Origin: JBOGCH01 sp051656645
Lineage (GTDB): Bacteria > Bacteroidota > Bacteroidia > Bacteroidales > Marinifilaceae
Reading direction: 5' to 3'
Length of the DNA stretch: 64,000 nucleotides
Assembly (NCBI GenBank): GCA_051656645.1
Contig: JBOGCH010000046.1
Location: 116,588 to 180,587, forward strand
A program made the translations under genes and the position numbers. Every line of letters begins with the position of its first letter. The stretch's first letter is position 1. The notes under the pieces were generated by a model. That model searched no databases. It had not been told where the DNA came from and saw nothing but the letters and a program-made list of their open reading frames with translations. Positions 48,047-57,490 of this stretch are shown here, piece after piece.

Positions 48047-48739
48047 ATGGAATTATCGGATATTGAGATTAAGCAGAATTTGGAAGCCATTAAAAGTGAG
48101 CTTCCTCAAGGTGTTACACTGGTAGCTGTATCAAAAACCAAACCGATAGAGATGTTACAAGCGGCATATGATGCCGGTATACGCATTTTTGGAGAGAATA
48201 AAGTGCAAGAACTTGTTGAAAAACACGAAGCACTCCCTAAGGACATTGAATGGCACATGATTGGCCACCTGCAAAGTAATAAAGTAAAATACATTGCACC
48301 ATTCATATCCCTTATTCACGGTGTAGACAGCCTATCACTGCTTGAAACCATTAACAAAGAGGGAAAAAAGAATAACCGTGTAATACCATGCCTATTACAA
48401 ATGCACATAGCACAGGAAGATACTAAATTCGGTATGAATGTCAACGACGTGCTAAACGTTGTTGGTAGCGAAGCCTATAAATCCTTACAAAACATAGAGA
48501 TACGTGGAGTTATGGGAATGGCCACATTTACCGACAATACTGAAATTGTGCACCAAGAGTTTAAACAACTCAAAAACATTTTCAACCAACTAAAAAGCCA
48601 ATATTTTGCTAACCAACCCTCATTTAACACCCTATCAATGGGCATGAGCGACGATTATAAAATTGCCATTCAAGAGGGAAGCACCATGGTACGCATTGGA
48701 AGCTCTATATTCGGTCACCGCTATTACGCAAACAAATAA
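48047..48739 (+). CDS. yggS: YggS-family PLP homeostasis protein
   Basis: A 230-residue cytoplasmic protein of the YggS/PROSC family, a PLP-binding TIM barrel that buffers pyridoxal phosphate and has no known catalytic reaction. The PLP lysine is in VAVSKTKP; FGENKVQE, WHMIGHLQSNKVK and SMGMSDDYKIAIQEGSTMVRIG are signature segments. The frame is open upstream to 47969, but the family N-terminus suits the ATG at 48047. First gene of a likely three-gene operon (gaps of 22 and 19 bases). Confidence 0.93.
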   Translation: MELSDIEIKQNLEAIKSELPQGVTLVAVSKTKPIEMLQAAYDAGIRIFGENKVQELVEKHEALPKDIEWHMIGHLQSNKVKYIAPFISLIHGVDSLSLLETINKEGKKNNRVIPCLLQMHIAQEDTKFGMNVNDVLNVVGSEAYKSLQNIEIRGVMGMATFTDNTEIVHQEFKQLKNIFNQLKSQYFANQPSFNTLSMGMSDDYKIAIQEGSTMVRIGSSIFGHRYYANK

Positions 48740-48761
48740 ATACATTATAAATTACCTACTT

Positions 48762-49745
48762 ATGGCTAACTTGGAAACAAACTTTGTAGGACTAAAACTT
48801 AAAAGTCCTATTATTGCGGGCAGTTGCAGCTTAACTGCCGATGTTGAAAAATTACAAGAAATGGAACGTCAAGGTGCAGGAGCCGTGATTCTTAAATCTA
48901 TATTCGAGGAACAAATAAATGCAAATGTTGACAGACAACTAAGCAATGAACAATTCCCCGAAGGTATGGAATACCTGGCACACTACGTTCGTGCTAACGA
49001 CGTTCAATGTTATTTGGACCTAATCAAAAACGCAAAAAGCAAACTAACCATACCCGTAATTGCAAGCATTAACTGTCTGCACGATGGCGACTGGACAGAA
49101 TTTGCCAAACAAGCCCAAGAGGCCGGTGCCGACGCCTTGGAACTAAACATGTTTATCCTACCGCTTGATGAGTTTACCTCATCGGACGATATTGAGGAGA
49201 GCTACTTCCGTGCCGTTAAGCAAGTAAAATCGCAGGTTTCCATTCCTCTTATTGTAAAAATAAGCCCATACTTCACCAACCTATCCATCTTTGTTGACAA
49301 ACTACAAGCATGTGGAGCATCGGCGGTAACCCTATTCAACCGTTTCTACGAGCCGGACATCAACATTGACAGCCTTACCGTTGGAGTTGGTCCCGTATTC
49401 TCCACCGCTAACGACATCCGTGCGTCACTACGCTGGACAGCAATTCTGTCAAGCAAAGAAAAAATGATTCAAATATCATCATCAACAGGCGTACACAGCG
49501 GCGAAGCAGCCATCAAAATGCTTCTAGCAGGTGCACAAACCGTACAGATATGCTCGGTAATGTACCAAGAGAGCTTGGAATCCATCAGCAAAATCAATCA
49601 ATTTATCTCGGAATGGATGGACAAACAAATGTATCAATCCGTTGAAGAATTTAGAGGTAAGCTATCCTATAAAAATGTAGACAGCGGACTACGCTATGAG
49701 CGTGCTCAATTCATGAAATATTTCGAAAGAGAGGAATTACTATAA
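48762..49745 (+). CDS. Dihydroorotate dehydrogenase-like FMN protein
   Basis: A 327-residue TIM-barrel protein resembling class 1 dihydroorotate dehydrogenases (NFVGLKLKSPIIAGSCSLT at the start; PVIASINCLHDGDW, ALELNMF, PLIVKISP, SSTGVHSGEAAIKMLLAGA for the barrel and FMN site). Databases list it as a DHOD-like protein separate from PyrD. The true substrate is unknown. A frame extension upstream to 48663 overlaps yggS and is not family-like; the ATG at 48762 is chosen. Confidence 0.85.
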   Translation: MANLETNFVGLKLKSPIIAGSCSLTADVEKLQEMERQGAGAVILKSIFEEQINANVDRQLSNEQFPEGMEYLAHYVRANDVQCYLDLIKNAKSKLTIPVIASINCLHDGDWTEFAKQAQEAGADALELNMFILPLDEFTSSDDIEESYFRAVKQVKSQVSIPLIVKISPYFTNLSIFVDKLQACGASAVTLFNRFYEPDINIDSLTVGVGPVFSTANDIRASLRWTAILSSKEKMIQISSSTGVHSGEAAIKMLLAGAQTVQICSVMYQESLESISKINQFISEWMDKQMYQSVEEFRGKLSYKNVDSGLRYERAQFMKYFEREELL

Positions 49746-49764
49746 CAGTTATTAAAATTAGACA

Positions 49765-50946
49765 ATGAGAAAACTATTACCAATCCTGGTGATTTTACTA
49801 GCGGGATGTACTGCCCGCTACAATGGTGTGCCTACACAGTACCACGAGAAGTTGGATGTTGCCATCAGCAACGCAGGAGAGAATGAGGATCAACTACTGG
49901 AAGCATTACAAAAAGCCCCAACCGATCAAAAGGAAGGTATGGCATTCTTAATTTCATACATGCCGCAGCGTGACCTCACTACGCTAACATCCCATTTCCT
50001 ATTGGAGCAAGTAAACCTTGCCTACCAAGCACAAACTCAATATCCATGGGCAAGACAAATACCAAAGGACCTGTTCTTAAACGACGTATTGCCTTACGTG
50101 TCTCTAAACGAAACGCGCGAAAACTGGCGCGCAGACTTTATCAAGCGCTTTGGTGCCCTCGTTACTGACTGCAAAACAATTGATGAAGCCATATTGGCCG
50201 TAAATAAAAACGTACGTGACGCCGTAATGGTGGACTACAATACCAAGCGCGAACGTCCGGACCAAAGCCCCTTTGAGTCCATCCGTCAAGGCATGGCCTC
50301 TTGCAGCGGATTGTCCATTCTCCTGGTAGACGCTTTTCGTGCCGTAGGTATCCCTGCACGCGTAGCAGGTACACCAAACTGGCATGACAAACGTGGAAAC
50401 CACAACTGGGTAGAGGTATGGAAAGACGGCAAATGGTACTTTACCGAGTTCTACTACGACCAACTTGATCATGCTTGGTTTCTTGCAGACGCAGGAAAAG
50501 CAAACGCAGAGGAGACCGAGTATGCCATCTACGCATCGTCATTCAAACCTACCGCAACCTCCTTCCCTCTTGTGTGGGACGAGGACATAAAATACGTATA
50601 CGCTGAAAATGTTACCAATCGCTATGTAGACATCTACAAAAAGCGCATCAAAGCAATGCAAACATCAGGTAACCACGTACTTGTACGCGTAACCATGTAT
50701 GGTGAGGAAAAAGCAAAACCATCATCGGCCGACCGTATAGCTACTAACGTAGACCTATTTTGCGGAACCAAACAAATGGGTGGCGGACGCACTCCGGAAC
50801 CTACCCACGACATGAACCGTGAGTTAGAATTTCTTGTACCCATGGATCAAACCTACACCTTTAAATACGCTGACCGTAACGGCCGCCTAAAAGAGGTAAA
50901 CCAAGAGGTTAAAGACAAAGACATCCGTTTGGCGCTTTACCTATAA
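49765..50946 (+). CDS. Transglutaminase-like lipoprotein
   Basis: A 393-residue lipoprotein (signal ending ILLAGC at about residue 15). The transglutaminase-like/cysteine-protease triad is visible: C180 in GMASCSGLS, H213 in GNHNWVEVW and D232 in FYYDQLDH. Such periplasmic proteins usually hydrolyse peptides or peptidoglycan stems rather than crosslink. The C-terminal 120 residues (after about 270) look like a beta-sandwich domain of unknown role. Last gene of the yggS operon. Confidence 0.87.
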   Translation: MRKLLPILVILLAGCTARYNGVPTQYHEKLDVAISNAGENEDQLLEALQKAPTDQKEGMAFLISYMPQRDLTTLTSHFLLEQVNLAYQAQTQYPWARQIPKDLFLNDVLPYVSLNETRENWRADFIKRFGALVTDCKTIDEAILAVNKNVRDAVMVDYNTKRERPDQSPFESIRQGMASCSGLSILLVDAFRAVGIPARVAGTPNWHDKRGNHNWVEVWKDGKWYFTEFYYDQLDHAWFLADAGKANAEETEYAIYASSFKPTATSFPLVWDEDIKYVYAENVTNRYVDIYKKRIKAMQTSGNHVLVRVTMYGEEKAKPSSADRIATNVDLFCGTKQMGGGRTPEPTHDMNRELEFLVPMDQTYTFKYADRNGRLKEVNQEVKDKDIRLALYL

Positions 50947-50964
50947 GCATAACACAAAACACAC

Positions 50965-51001
50965 AATCCCCGCCTGGTACAACAAGCACCACGCGGGGAT
51001 T
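50965..51001 (+). terminator. Probable terminator of the yggS operon
   Basis: A perfect 9-bp G+C-rich stem (50965-50973 with 50993-51001, arm AATCCCCGC), extendable inward by four pairs past one mismatch. Only a weak T-rich tail (TTGCTATTTA) follows. The remainder up to 51185 is C-rich non-coding sequence with nothing recognisable. Confidence 0.65.
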
Positions 51002-51185
51002 TGCTATTTAACTCCTTACACACACACCATCCCCACAAGGCCCAATGCCCATGTCCTCCTTGAGGCACATTAAAAAATTATGGCTTAAACAAAACTTTCC
51101 TCCTTGTGGTTACCCCACGCATCCCCCCTCCACAAACAATAATAAAAACGGACATCCCACTTGCAATTTAGTCAAGTCCGTCACA

Positions 51186-51220
51186 GTTGAATAAAAATTC
51201 AATGCTTTTTATTACTTTTG
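51186..51220 (+). promoter_or_regulatory. Probable promoter of the DUF4268 gene
   Basis: GTTG (51186-51189), 23-base spacer, TACTTTTG (51213-51220, exact match to TAnnTTTG); 26 bases before the start codon. Confidence 0.5.
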
Positions 51221-51246
51221 TAGTTCAACAGTAAAAACAACCGGCA

Positions 51247-51717
51247 ATGTATTCAAAAGAGGAAGCAAAAGAGATTAAACTAAAATTCTGGAGTCAATTC
51301 AGACGCTATTGCGGCAGAAACCACATATACCGTAAGTGGGTACTTACAGGCGTTAAAATTAAAGGCGTACAACTTAAGTTCCATGCGGACAATCAAAAAG
51401 CATTGGTTCTATTCCAAATAGACCATAAAAACGAGATGCGCCGTCATGAAACATACAATGCCTTCTTAGCCTATCGTAAACTCATGGCTGCCGACTGCGG
51501 CGAGGATCTTATGTGGACACAGGATTACACCGACATTGACAACCGTGCCATCAGCGCCATTTACTTTGAACTTCCCGGCGTAAACATAAACCGCCAGGAC
51601 GACTGGAATACCATCTACGCCTTCTTTGCCGAGAAGATGGTGTACCTTGAAGAAGCCTACTGGGAATACCGTGACCTCATCAACGAGCGCTTAAAGCACA
51701 GCGAGGATTACGAGTAA
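51247..51717 (+). CDS. DUF4268 protein
   Basis: A 156-residue soluble protein matching DUF4268 (MYSKEEAKEIKLKFWSQF at the start; YWEYRDLINERL near the end). No function is established; elsewhere DUF4268 domains occur attached to nuclease-like proteins, so a nucleic-acid link is possible but unproven. It is rich in aromatic and charged residues and has no signal peptide. The last 62 bases of the gene (51656-51717) recur at 57640-57701 with two differences. A hairpin terminator follows. Confidence 0.88.
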   Translation: MYSKEEAKEIKLKFWSQFRRYCGRNHIYRKWVLTGVKIKGVQLKFHADNQKALVLFQIDHKNEMRRHETYNAFLAYRKLMAADCGEDLMWTQDYTDIDNRAISAIYFELPGVNINRQDDWNTIYAFFAEKMVYLEEAYWEYRDLINERLKHSEDYE

Positions 51718-51727
51718 GAAAACATAT

Positions 51728-51772
51728 AAAAACTGTATGCCGCTCTCCACATTGGGGGCTCATACAGTTTTT
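51728..51772. terminator. Terminator between DUF4268 gene and porin gene
   Basis: A perfect 12-bp stem (51728-51739 with 51761-51772, arm AAAAACTGTATG), 21-nt loop, T5 at the plus end and A5 at the other, between convergent genes. Confidence 0.8.
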
Positions 51773-51777
51773 CTCTT

Positions 51778-52950
51778 TTATATACAAAATTGAAAACGCA
51801 CCACCGACGTTACAAAATCCCCCATCTCCTCCATTCCACCACCACCACCAAGAAGCGTATAATTAACATTCAGCTTTACTGCAAAATGTTTATGAAAAAA
51901 GTAATTCAATCCCAACGACAAGTCTGTACAACTTCCGCCTCTCCACATCCCGTAATTCGCATCCACATAATCTACACGCCCCACAATCTCAACGCCTCCT
52001 GCTCCGGGACGTACCGGAACCGCTAACGCGTTATCATATCCGTATACACTCTTCCCCAGCAGCAAGGACAACTGTCCGTACCCGCCCTGAGCAACATATT
52101 TGCCCACTCCTCCGTCACGCATAACCTCCATACGCAGATACTCTCCCTGCACCATAACGCGCCCCTGCATAACTAGCACCTCCGCACAACTCTTTATCAC
52201 GTACCGTGCACTGTCCACCGTTGCATCCACCAACGCTAATCCCGTCATAGAACTAAAACCTGTCGAACTTATGCCCATACTCCGTTTAGCGTTATCCGTA
52301 GTCCTAAATGAGCATGCACCGCCCACCTGCACCAATCCTCCGTCATATCCTCTGTACCTATACGCATGCCGTGTTGTTACCGCCACCCCCGAGGAGCTAC
52401 CCTGTGGTTCAAATAATTTCCCTATACCGTTTTCCGTATACACCCCTATAGCACCGTAATAACTACGCGGATGCACATGGTATGTAAGCCCCATCCGTCG
52501 CCCTCCTGCAATAGTCTGCGATATGGATGCCGAGGTGTTAAAACGCATATCAACTGAGCTGGTAATCATATCCATACTAAAGGGTTCATACGCATTGCCC
52601 AATGTCAGCGTACTTTGTGGCATCAAATAATCAAATGTCAAGTCCTTAATGCTTATATCACTTCCCGCTAGCCCCACATCAATTTTAAAAGCCCAGCACT
52701 GCTGTTGCACCTTTACCCCAAGGCGCAAATCACTTACCATAGGGTATAACCGGCCCTCATATCCCTGTGCCTCCGTATATCCCAAATCCAACAACACCCG
52801 GCTTCTAAACTTTACATTCATGGGCTCATTAAACTTATTATGCTGCGCAGAAACCATTCCACGCAGCATAAATAAGGAAACAAACAGTAACAACATTGTT
52901 AGGCCATTCTTAACACGCTTGGTCATTGTTCTTTGTTCCATATATGTCAT
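51778..52950 (-). CDS. Outer-membrane porin of the phosphonate operon (OprO/OprP-like)
   Basis: A 390-residue outer-membrane beta-barrel. A signal peptide is present (hydrophobic stretch ending MVSAQ at about residue 37 from the first ATG). Alternating strands, ending FVTSVVRFQFCI, resemble phosphate-selective porins O/P, which suits uptake of phosphonates. Its ATG overlaps the phnW stop codon (TAATG), so translation is coupled; in-frame ATGs at 52941 and 52926 are alternative starts. Last gene of the operon. The assignment to OprP is by general barrel pattern and context, so the ion specificity is inference. Confidence 0.75.
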   Translation of the reverse strand: MTYMEQRTMTKRVKNGLTMLLLFVSLFMLRGMVSAQHNKFNEPMNVKFRSRVLLDLGYTEAQGYEGRLYPMVSDLRLGVKVQQQCWAFKIDVGLAGSDISIKDLTFDYLMPQSTLTLGNAYEPFSMDMITSSVDMRFNTSASISQTIAGGRRMGLTYHVHPRSYYGAIGVYTENGIGKLFEPQGSSSGVAVTTRHAYRYRGYDGGLVQVGGACSFRTTDNAKRSMGISSTGFSSMTGLALVDATVDSARYVIKSCAEVLVMQGRVMVQGEYLRMEVMRDGGVGKYVAQGGYGQLSLLLGKSVYGYDNALAVPVRPGAGGVEIVGRVDYVDANYGMWRGGSCTDLSLGLNYFFHKHFAVKLNVNYTLLGGGGGMEEMGDFVTSVVRFQFCI

Positions 52951-54047
52951 TAATTATTTACGCCAATACTCTTCACAGCAGCCGTAAGTGCTGCAAAATC
53001 CGTAGGGAATACATCCCCAATATTGCCTATACGGAAAGTATCCTGTTTGGAGATCTTACCGGGATAAATTACAAAACCCTTATCCTTAAGCTGATAATAG
53101 AACGTTTCAAAACAAAACGTATCCGACGGATAAACAAAAGAGGTAATAATAGGTGCCTGTTCCTCCGTTGGTAAAAGTGGAGTAAATCCGGCCTCCATCA
53201 TTCCTTTTACAAGTGTTGCATGATTATCTTTATAACGCTGGTAACGCGCCTCAACGCCTCCCTCCTCCTTAAGTTCCTCTAGTGCTTCGGCAAAAGCTCG
53301 TACCACATGTGTTGGCGATGTAAAACGCCATTTCCCCTCACCCTTATCCATGGTTTTACACTGCTCATAAATATCAAGAGATAAGCTTCGGGAAGCTCCC
53401 TTAGTATCCTCCAACACGGTTTTCTTTAGCACAATAAATCCAAAACCGGGAACTCCTTGTATGCACTTATTGGCACTGCTTATTAATACATCAATATCCA
53501 ACCCCTGTACATTTATTGGGATACCGCCAAATGAACTCATTGCATCTACAATAAAAACCTTACCATGCCCTTTCACCACACCGGCAATATCTTCAATCGG
53601 ATTTAATATCCCCGTAGTTGTTTCGCAATGCACCACGGCCACATGGGTAATCTCTTTATCGGAACGCAACAACTCATCCACCATCTCCGGTGTCACACGT
53701 ATGGTTTCCTCCAAAGCCACCACAGTGTGGTTTAATCCATGATAAGCGGCTATCTCACCAATCCTGTCACCGTAAGCTCCATTTGCCACCACCAATAGTT
53801 TATCATTGCCCTTTACACAACAGGAAATAGCTGCTTCCACCGCATAGGTTCCGCTACCTTGTAGCAATACGGTGGTATATCTATCCGCATCAGTACCGGC
53901 AATATTCAACAATTCGCCACGTATTCTCTGTACAATATTCTCATTATAATCTTTATCCCATGTACACCAATCGGCCATCATAACGCTCTTCACTCTCTCT
54001 GATGTTGTCAATGGTCCTGGGGTCAATAATATATAAGGTCTGTTCAT
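52950..54047 (-). CDS. phnW: 2-aminoethylphosphonate-pyruvate transaminase
   Basis: A 365-residue PLP enzyme that converts 2-aminoethylphosphonate plus pyruvate to phosphonoacetaldehyde plus alanine, the first step of ciliatine degradation. The start LLTPGPLTTSERVKSVMM, the PLP lysine K194 in SSANKCIQGVPG, and KGFVIYPGKISKQDTFRIG near the end are characteristic. It is cytoplasmic. It lies 30 bases after phnX, which performs the next step, and shares its stop with the porin start. Confidence 0.96.
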   Translation of the reverse strand: MNRPYILLTPGPLTTSERVKSVMMADWCTWDKDYNENIVQRIRGELLNIAGTDADRYTTVLLQGSGTYAVEAAISCCVKGNDKLLVVANGAYGDRIGEIAAYHGLNHTVVALEETIRVTPEMVDELLRSDKEITHVAVVHCETTTGILNPIEDIAGVVKGHGKVFIVDAMSSFGGIPINVQGLDIDVLISSANKCIQGVPGFGFIVLKKTVLEDTKGASRSLSLDIYEQCKTMDKGEGKWRFTSPTHVVRAFAEALEELKEEGGVEARYQRYKDNHATLVKGMMEAGFTPLLPTEEQAPIITSFVYPSDTFCFETFYYQLKDKGFVIYPGKISKQDTFRIGNIGDVFPTDFAALTAAVKSIGVNN

Positions 54048-54077
54048 TATCTGTCTATTTAAATAATTTATATTTGA

Positions 54078-54860
54078 TTAAAGTGTATTGATATGATTTA
54101 TCAATGCCGGTAACTCCTCCATTGTGTCTATAACAAAATGGGCTCCAACGTCTGTAAAACGGTCACGTACCAACTGCATCTCAGCTGCTAACGCCTTTTT
54201 ATCCATAGCTCGCGTTTCGGCCTCACTTAATCCCATCTCACTGCTACCCAGTACCACACCAACACTCCAAACCCCGGCATTAACACCCTCACGGACATCT
54301 GCTACCGTATCGCCCACTTTAACAATGGATTTTGGAGATGCTACAGCCAAATTAATCATGTTTTGATAAATCATATAAGGGTATGGACGTCCTCCCGGTA
54401 ACCCATCCGATGTTACATAACAATCCGGAGCATATCCCTTAGCCGCTGCGGCAGGAGCAACAATATTCATCATTTTAGCCGTATAGCCCGTTGTAGACCC
54501 CACCTTTATCCCTTTATGTCTCAGCTTTTCAATCATCTCAAAAACACCGGGAATAGCATCTGTATACTCCTGTAACGAGGCAAATAAATAACCCTCAAAC
54601 TTATGGTTCATCTCCACCACGTCCGCCTCTGTCCACTCTCTATTAAAGAGAACTCTAAATTGTCCTGAAATTCGTTCCAAGCGGAACAACTCACGTATAT
54701 GGTCAATTTTAGTCATCCCCATAGGTCCTCGCGCCTCACGCGCCGTAAGCTCTATTCCTAAATCCGTAAAAGCACTTATAAAAGCAGCCACAGGCGCAAA
54801 GCATCCATAATCCACCGTTGTACCGGCCCAATCAAATACTACACATTCAATTTTACTCAT
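54078..54860 (-). CDS. phnX: Phosphonoacetaldehyde hydrolase (phosphonatase)
   Basis: A 260-residue HAD-superfamily enzyme that cleaves the C-P bond of phosphonoacetaldehyde to acetaldehyde and phosphate. The nucleophile is Asp10 in VVFDWAGTTVDYG; the cap-domain region RGPMGMTKIDHIRELF, with the lysine that forms a Schiff base, and VKVGDTVADVREGVNAG (acidic motif) are present. Together with phnW it forms a complete 2-aminoethylphosphonate pathway supplying phosphorus, nitrogen and carbon. Confidence 0.96.
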   Translation of the reverse strand: MSKIECVVFDWAGTTVDYGCFAPVAAFISAFTDLGIELTAREARGPMGMTKIDHIRELFRLERISGQFRVLFNREWTEADVVEMNHKFEGYLFASLQEYTDAIPGVFEMIEKLRHKGIKVGSTTGYTAKMMNIVAPAAAAKGYAPDCYVTSDGLPGGRPYPYMIYQNMINLAVASPKSIVKVGDTVADVREGVNAGVWSVGVVLGSSEMGLSEAETRAMDKKALAAEMQLVRDRFTDVGAHFVIDTMEELPALINHINTL

Positions 54861-54898
54861 CTCTTTAAAATTTTTATTAATCTATTTTTATTTGTTCT

Positions 54899-56242
54899 CT
54901 ATATCGCTGCCGCAGCTCCATGAAAATCCATTTGTTCGCTCACACTTTCGCCAACTGTTTTCACTTTGTGTACAGGCATATTTTCTGCTCTGTGCGCACG
55001 GATAATAAAGTATACCGCAACACTAAAAGCTATGGCACAAACCATTCCCACTATACCGGACATTAAATTGTAAGCTTTAAACCAATCAATCTCAATTTGT
55101 GTCAACTCCTTTACAAACAGTATTGTAACGGTACCTATGTACCCCACAAAATCTATCATCGCAATAAAATAGCCTACATTGCCTTTAATATGAAAACATG
55201 CTATGAACCGATCAAAGAATACCGATTGGAAGGCTAAAAACGCAATGTAAAGTGGTAAGCTCTGTGCAAATAACCACACCAAGGGCGACAAATTCAATGC
55301 CTCATGGTTAAAAGCAATGTAACTCATTGTTACATTAGCCGCTACAACCAATACCAACATAGATACAAGCACCGTGATATTTTTACGTATAAAAGTGGTC
55401 AACGCAAATAATACCAAAATAATAAGCGTTATCAACGTATCTACACGCGCAAACATCCAGGACGATTGTCCACTCATATCCAATATATTAACAAGGAAAT
55501 CCTCCTTTATATCCCTAAGCGTTACTATCATAAAGTTAGCAGCTAATATCAGTACCAGGATAGGCATATATTTTCTAAATATTTGTTTGCGCTCCTCATG
55601 TCCAATTGCTTTACGCTCGCTCTTACATGCCATATCCTCCTCATTTGGATGAGGCAGCTTTATTAAGGAATAAGCAGTAACAAATAACAGAGGTAACACC
55701 AATGCCCCAATCACGGCAGGCATCCAAAACTGATCCACACCTAAATCCCTTGTCACATAAAGACCAATACTCTTGGAAATACCCGAACTGAACACTATAC
55801 TCACACTCAATAAACTTGCCAGTACATCCGTAACCCGTCTGCCCTCAATAAAACTAAATATCACCCCCCACATACATCCCAATGACAAACCGTTAAAAAA
55901 CATGGCAAAAGCATTGTAAGGCACAGACAGCGCACCAAAAGCCACAAGAGACAATTGTGCCATAACTACCGACACGGCAAAAAAGCGAAATCTATGCTCA
56001 CGTTTAAGCTCAGAGATTAGCTTTATTCCAAAAAACTTTGCAAGTAAATAGCCAATAATTTGTATTAATGTAACCGCCACTTTATAATCTATTCCCCACA
56101 ACTCCAAATCGGTATATAAAGCTGCGGTAAAAGGCTTACGTAAAGCATAAACCAAAGAGTAACTCAATAGCGCCGTACCACCGGCCCATAGAATAAACAT
56201 AAAATCCCTGAATTTTTTGCTTGTCATTAAATAACTAATCAT
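54899..56242 (-). CDS. DUF5690 MFS-type transporter, probable phosphonate importer
   Basis: A 447-residue membrane protein with about 12 hydrophobic helices, matching the DUF5690 branch of the major facilitator superfamily. Members often sit beside phnX/phnW in Bacteroidota, so it is likely the inner-membrane 2-aminoethylphosphonate transporter; no ABC phosphonate transporter genes are present here. It is the first gene of the operon, 38 bases before phnX. A second in-frame ATG at 56227 is an alternative start. Confidence 0.82.
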   Translation of the reverse strand: MISYLMTSKKFRDFMFILWAGGTALLSYSLVYALRKPFTAALYTDLELWGIDYKVAVTLIQIIGYLLAKFFGIKLISELKREHRFRFFAVSVVMAQLSLVAFGALSVPYNAFAMFFNGLSLGCMWGVIFSFIEGRRVTDVLASLLSVSIVFSSGISKSIGLYVTRDLGVDQFWMPAVIGALVLPLLFVTAYSLIKLPHPNEEDMACKSERKAIGHEERKQIFRKYMPILVLILAANFMIVTLRDIKEDFLVNILDMSGQSSWMFARVDTLITLIILVLFALTTFIRKNITVLVSMLVLVVAANVTMSYIAFNHEALNLSPLVWLFAQSLPLYIAFLAFQSVFFDRFIACFHIKGNVGYFIAMIDFVGYIGTVTILFVKELTQIEIDWFKAYNLMSGIVGMVCAIAFSVAVYFIIRAHRAENMPVHKVKTVGESVSEQMDFHGAAAAI

Positions 56243-56463
56243 ACTTTAAACTGTGTTTTAATCCATTATTAATTTCTAAGGACAAACAGATTTGTAAGTA
56301 CAAAATTCAGTATCTGTTTTTCCTTCTCCACAGCAAATGTATGTGACTAAAAATCAGGAAAGAATGAATAAATAATTAATAATAACACCTTAAAAAGTGC
56401 CTCTTATTACTTAATATTAATATCATTGGTATGTAATCTTTTCTTAATAAAATAATGAGTTAT

Positions 56464-56490
56464 TTACTTAATATATGTTGTTAAGTAAAA
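56464..56490. promoter_or_regulatory. Candidate operator of the phosphonate region
   Basis: Perfect 9-bp inverted repeat TTTACTTAA (56464-56472) / TTAAGTAAA (56482-56490) with a 9-base spacer, ending 18 bases before the ATG of the divergent gene. A third half-site TTACTTAA is at 56407-56414. The spacing of about 18 bases between half-site centres suits a dimer on one face of DNA. Confidence 0.55.
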
Positions 56491-56508
56491 CTTACTCTAA
56501 ACACCCTT

Positions 56509-57417
56509 ATGGAAAAAGGAATTAAAGATAAAATTATAAATACCTACGCCCGTATAAAGCAATTACGCGACAAAGGCATAAAAATGAAAGACATATCGGA
56601 AATGACTCAAGTAACCTCAAGTGCCTTATCCGCACTCTATTCCTCCGTCATTCCCGCCTTTATGGAACAAATACAAAACAGCGTTAACGAGGATACTGCA
56701 CTGGATTATGCCCTACAAACCGTGAATAACATATCCAAAAAACGTTTCTTTGAAATGCTGGAAACCATTGAAACTAAACTACATCACGCAGAGTTTAAAA
56801 CCCGTAATGCCAACCGTGAAGAACAACCCTTTTTTGATGATATTGAACGAGAAGCCATTGCTTTCATGGCACAAACGGCAAACTACAGCGGCATATACAT
56901 GGCATACAGCAGATCATCATACAAGGATGCGCTGAAGGCCGAACCCTATTTGGTTTGTAACATTGAAAAAGGAAACATTATGCCCCACGTAATATTCTCC
57001 AATGAGATGGGGCAGGAATATCAAGGTACAGCCCTATTTTCCGCACATCAAATGGGATACATATTTATTAACGAGCAAAAAAACAGGAAACTAGGACTCC
57101 GTGCCATTTCCCTACAACTGCCACTTTTTGACAATCCAAAAGTATTAAAAGGCATCTACCTCTCGCATGATTATAACCATAACCCCATAGCACGACGCAT
57201 TGTATTTATTAAACAAACATCCGACACTCTACTTGACAATTTCCGTGCACTCAAAGCCCGTGTAATATCTCCCGAAAATCTTACCGATGAGGAAAAAGGA
57301 TACTACGACTATACCTGCTGTGAAGGCGACTATATAAGCAGCTTTATGTACGCCTCCCCCGAACCGAACCAAGAGGATTTAATTAAAGAAAAACTGATGT
57401 TAAAAATAAAACTGTAA
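56509..57417 (+). CDS. Unrecognised protein, candidate regulator of the phosphonate operon
   Basis: A 302-residue soluble protein that I cannot assign to a named family. The N-terminal 45 residues look like a small helix-turn-helix (TYARIKQLRDKGIKMKDISE followed by MTQVTSSALSALYSSVIP), then a helical linker (about 55-105) and a mixed alpha/beta C-terminal domain (about 120-300) that could bind a ligand. It has no signal peptide or membrane helix. It is transcribed away from the DUF5690-phnX-phnW-porin operon across a 266-base gap that contains inverted repeats, the usual place for a dedicated regulator. The regulatory role is inferred from context and the N-terminal pattern only. Confidence 0.6.
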   Translation: MEKGIKDKIINTYARIKQLRDKGIKMKDISEMTQVTSSALSALYSSVIPAFMEQIQNSVNEDTALDYALQTVNNISKKRFFEMLETIETKLHHAEFKTRNANREEQPFFDDIEREAIAFMAQTANYSGIYMAYSRSSYKDALKAEPYLVCNIEKGNIMPHVIFSNEMGQEYQGTALFSAHQMGYIFINEQKNRKLGLRAISLQLPLFDNPKVLKGIYLSHDYNHNPIARRIVFIKQTSDTLLDNFRALKARVISPENLTDEEKGYYDYTCCEGDYISSFMYASPEPNQEDLIKEKLMLKIKL

Positions 57418-57424
57418 AAAATAA

Positions 57425-57472
57425 ATGTGGAATTGGTAATTCACAACACAATCGAAATTACCAATTCCACAT
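57425..57472 (+). terminator. Terminator of the candidate regulator gene
   Basis: A perfect 17-bp stem (57425-57441 with 57456-57472, arm ATGTGGAATTGGTAATT), 14-nt loop, and a T-rich tail beginning at 57479. Confidence 0.75.
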
Positions 57473-57490
57473 AACCCTTATTTTTTATCC

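Noticed and set aside
50104..50472. Minus-strand 122-codon frame opposite the transglutaminase-like gene
   Set aside because: It is the complement of the catalytic domain of a supported gene and has no family features.
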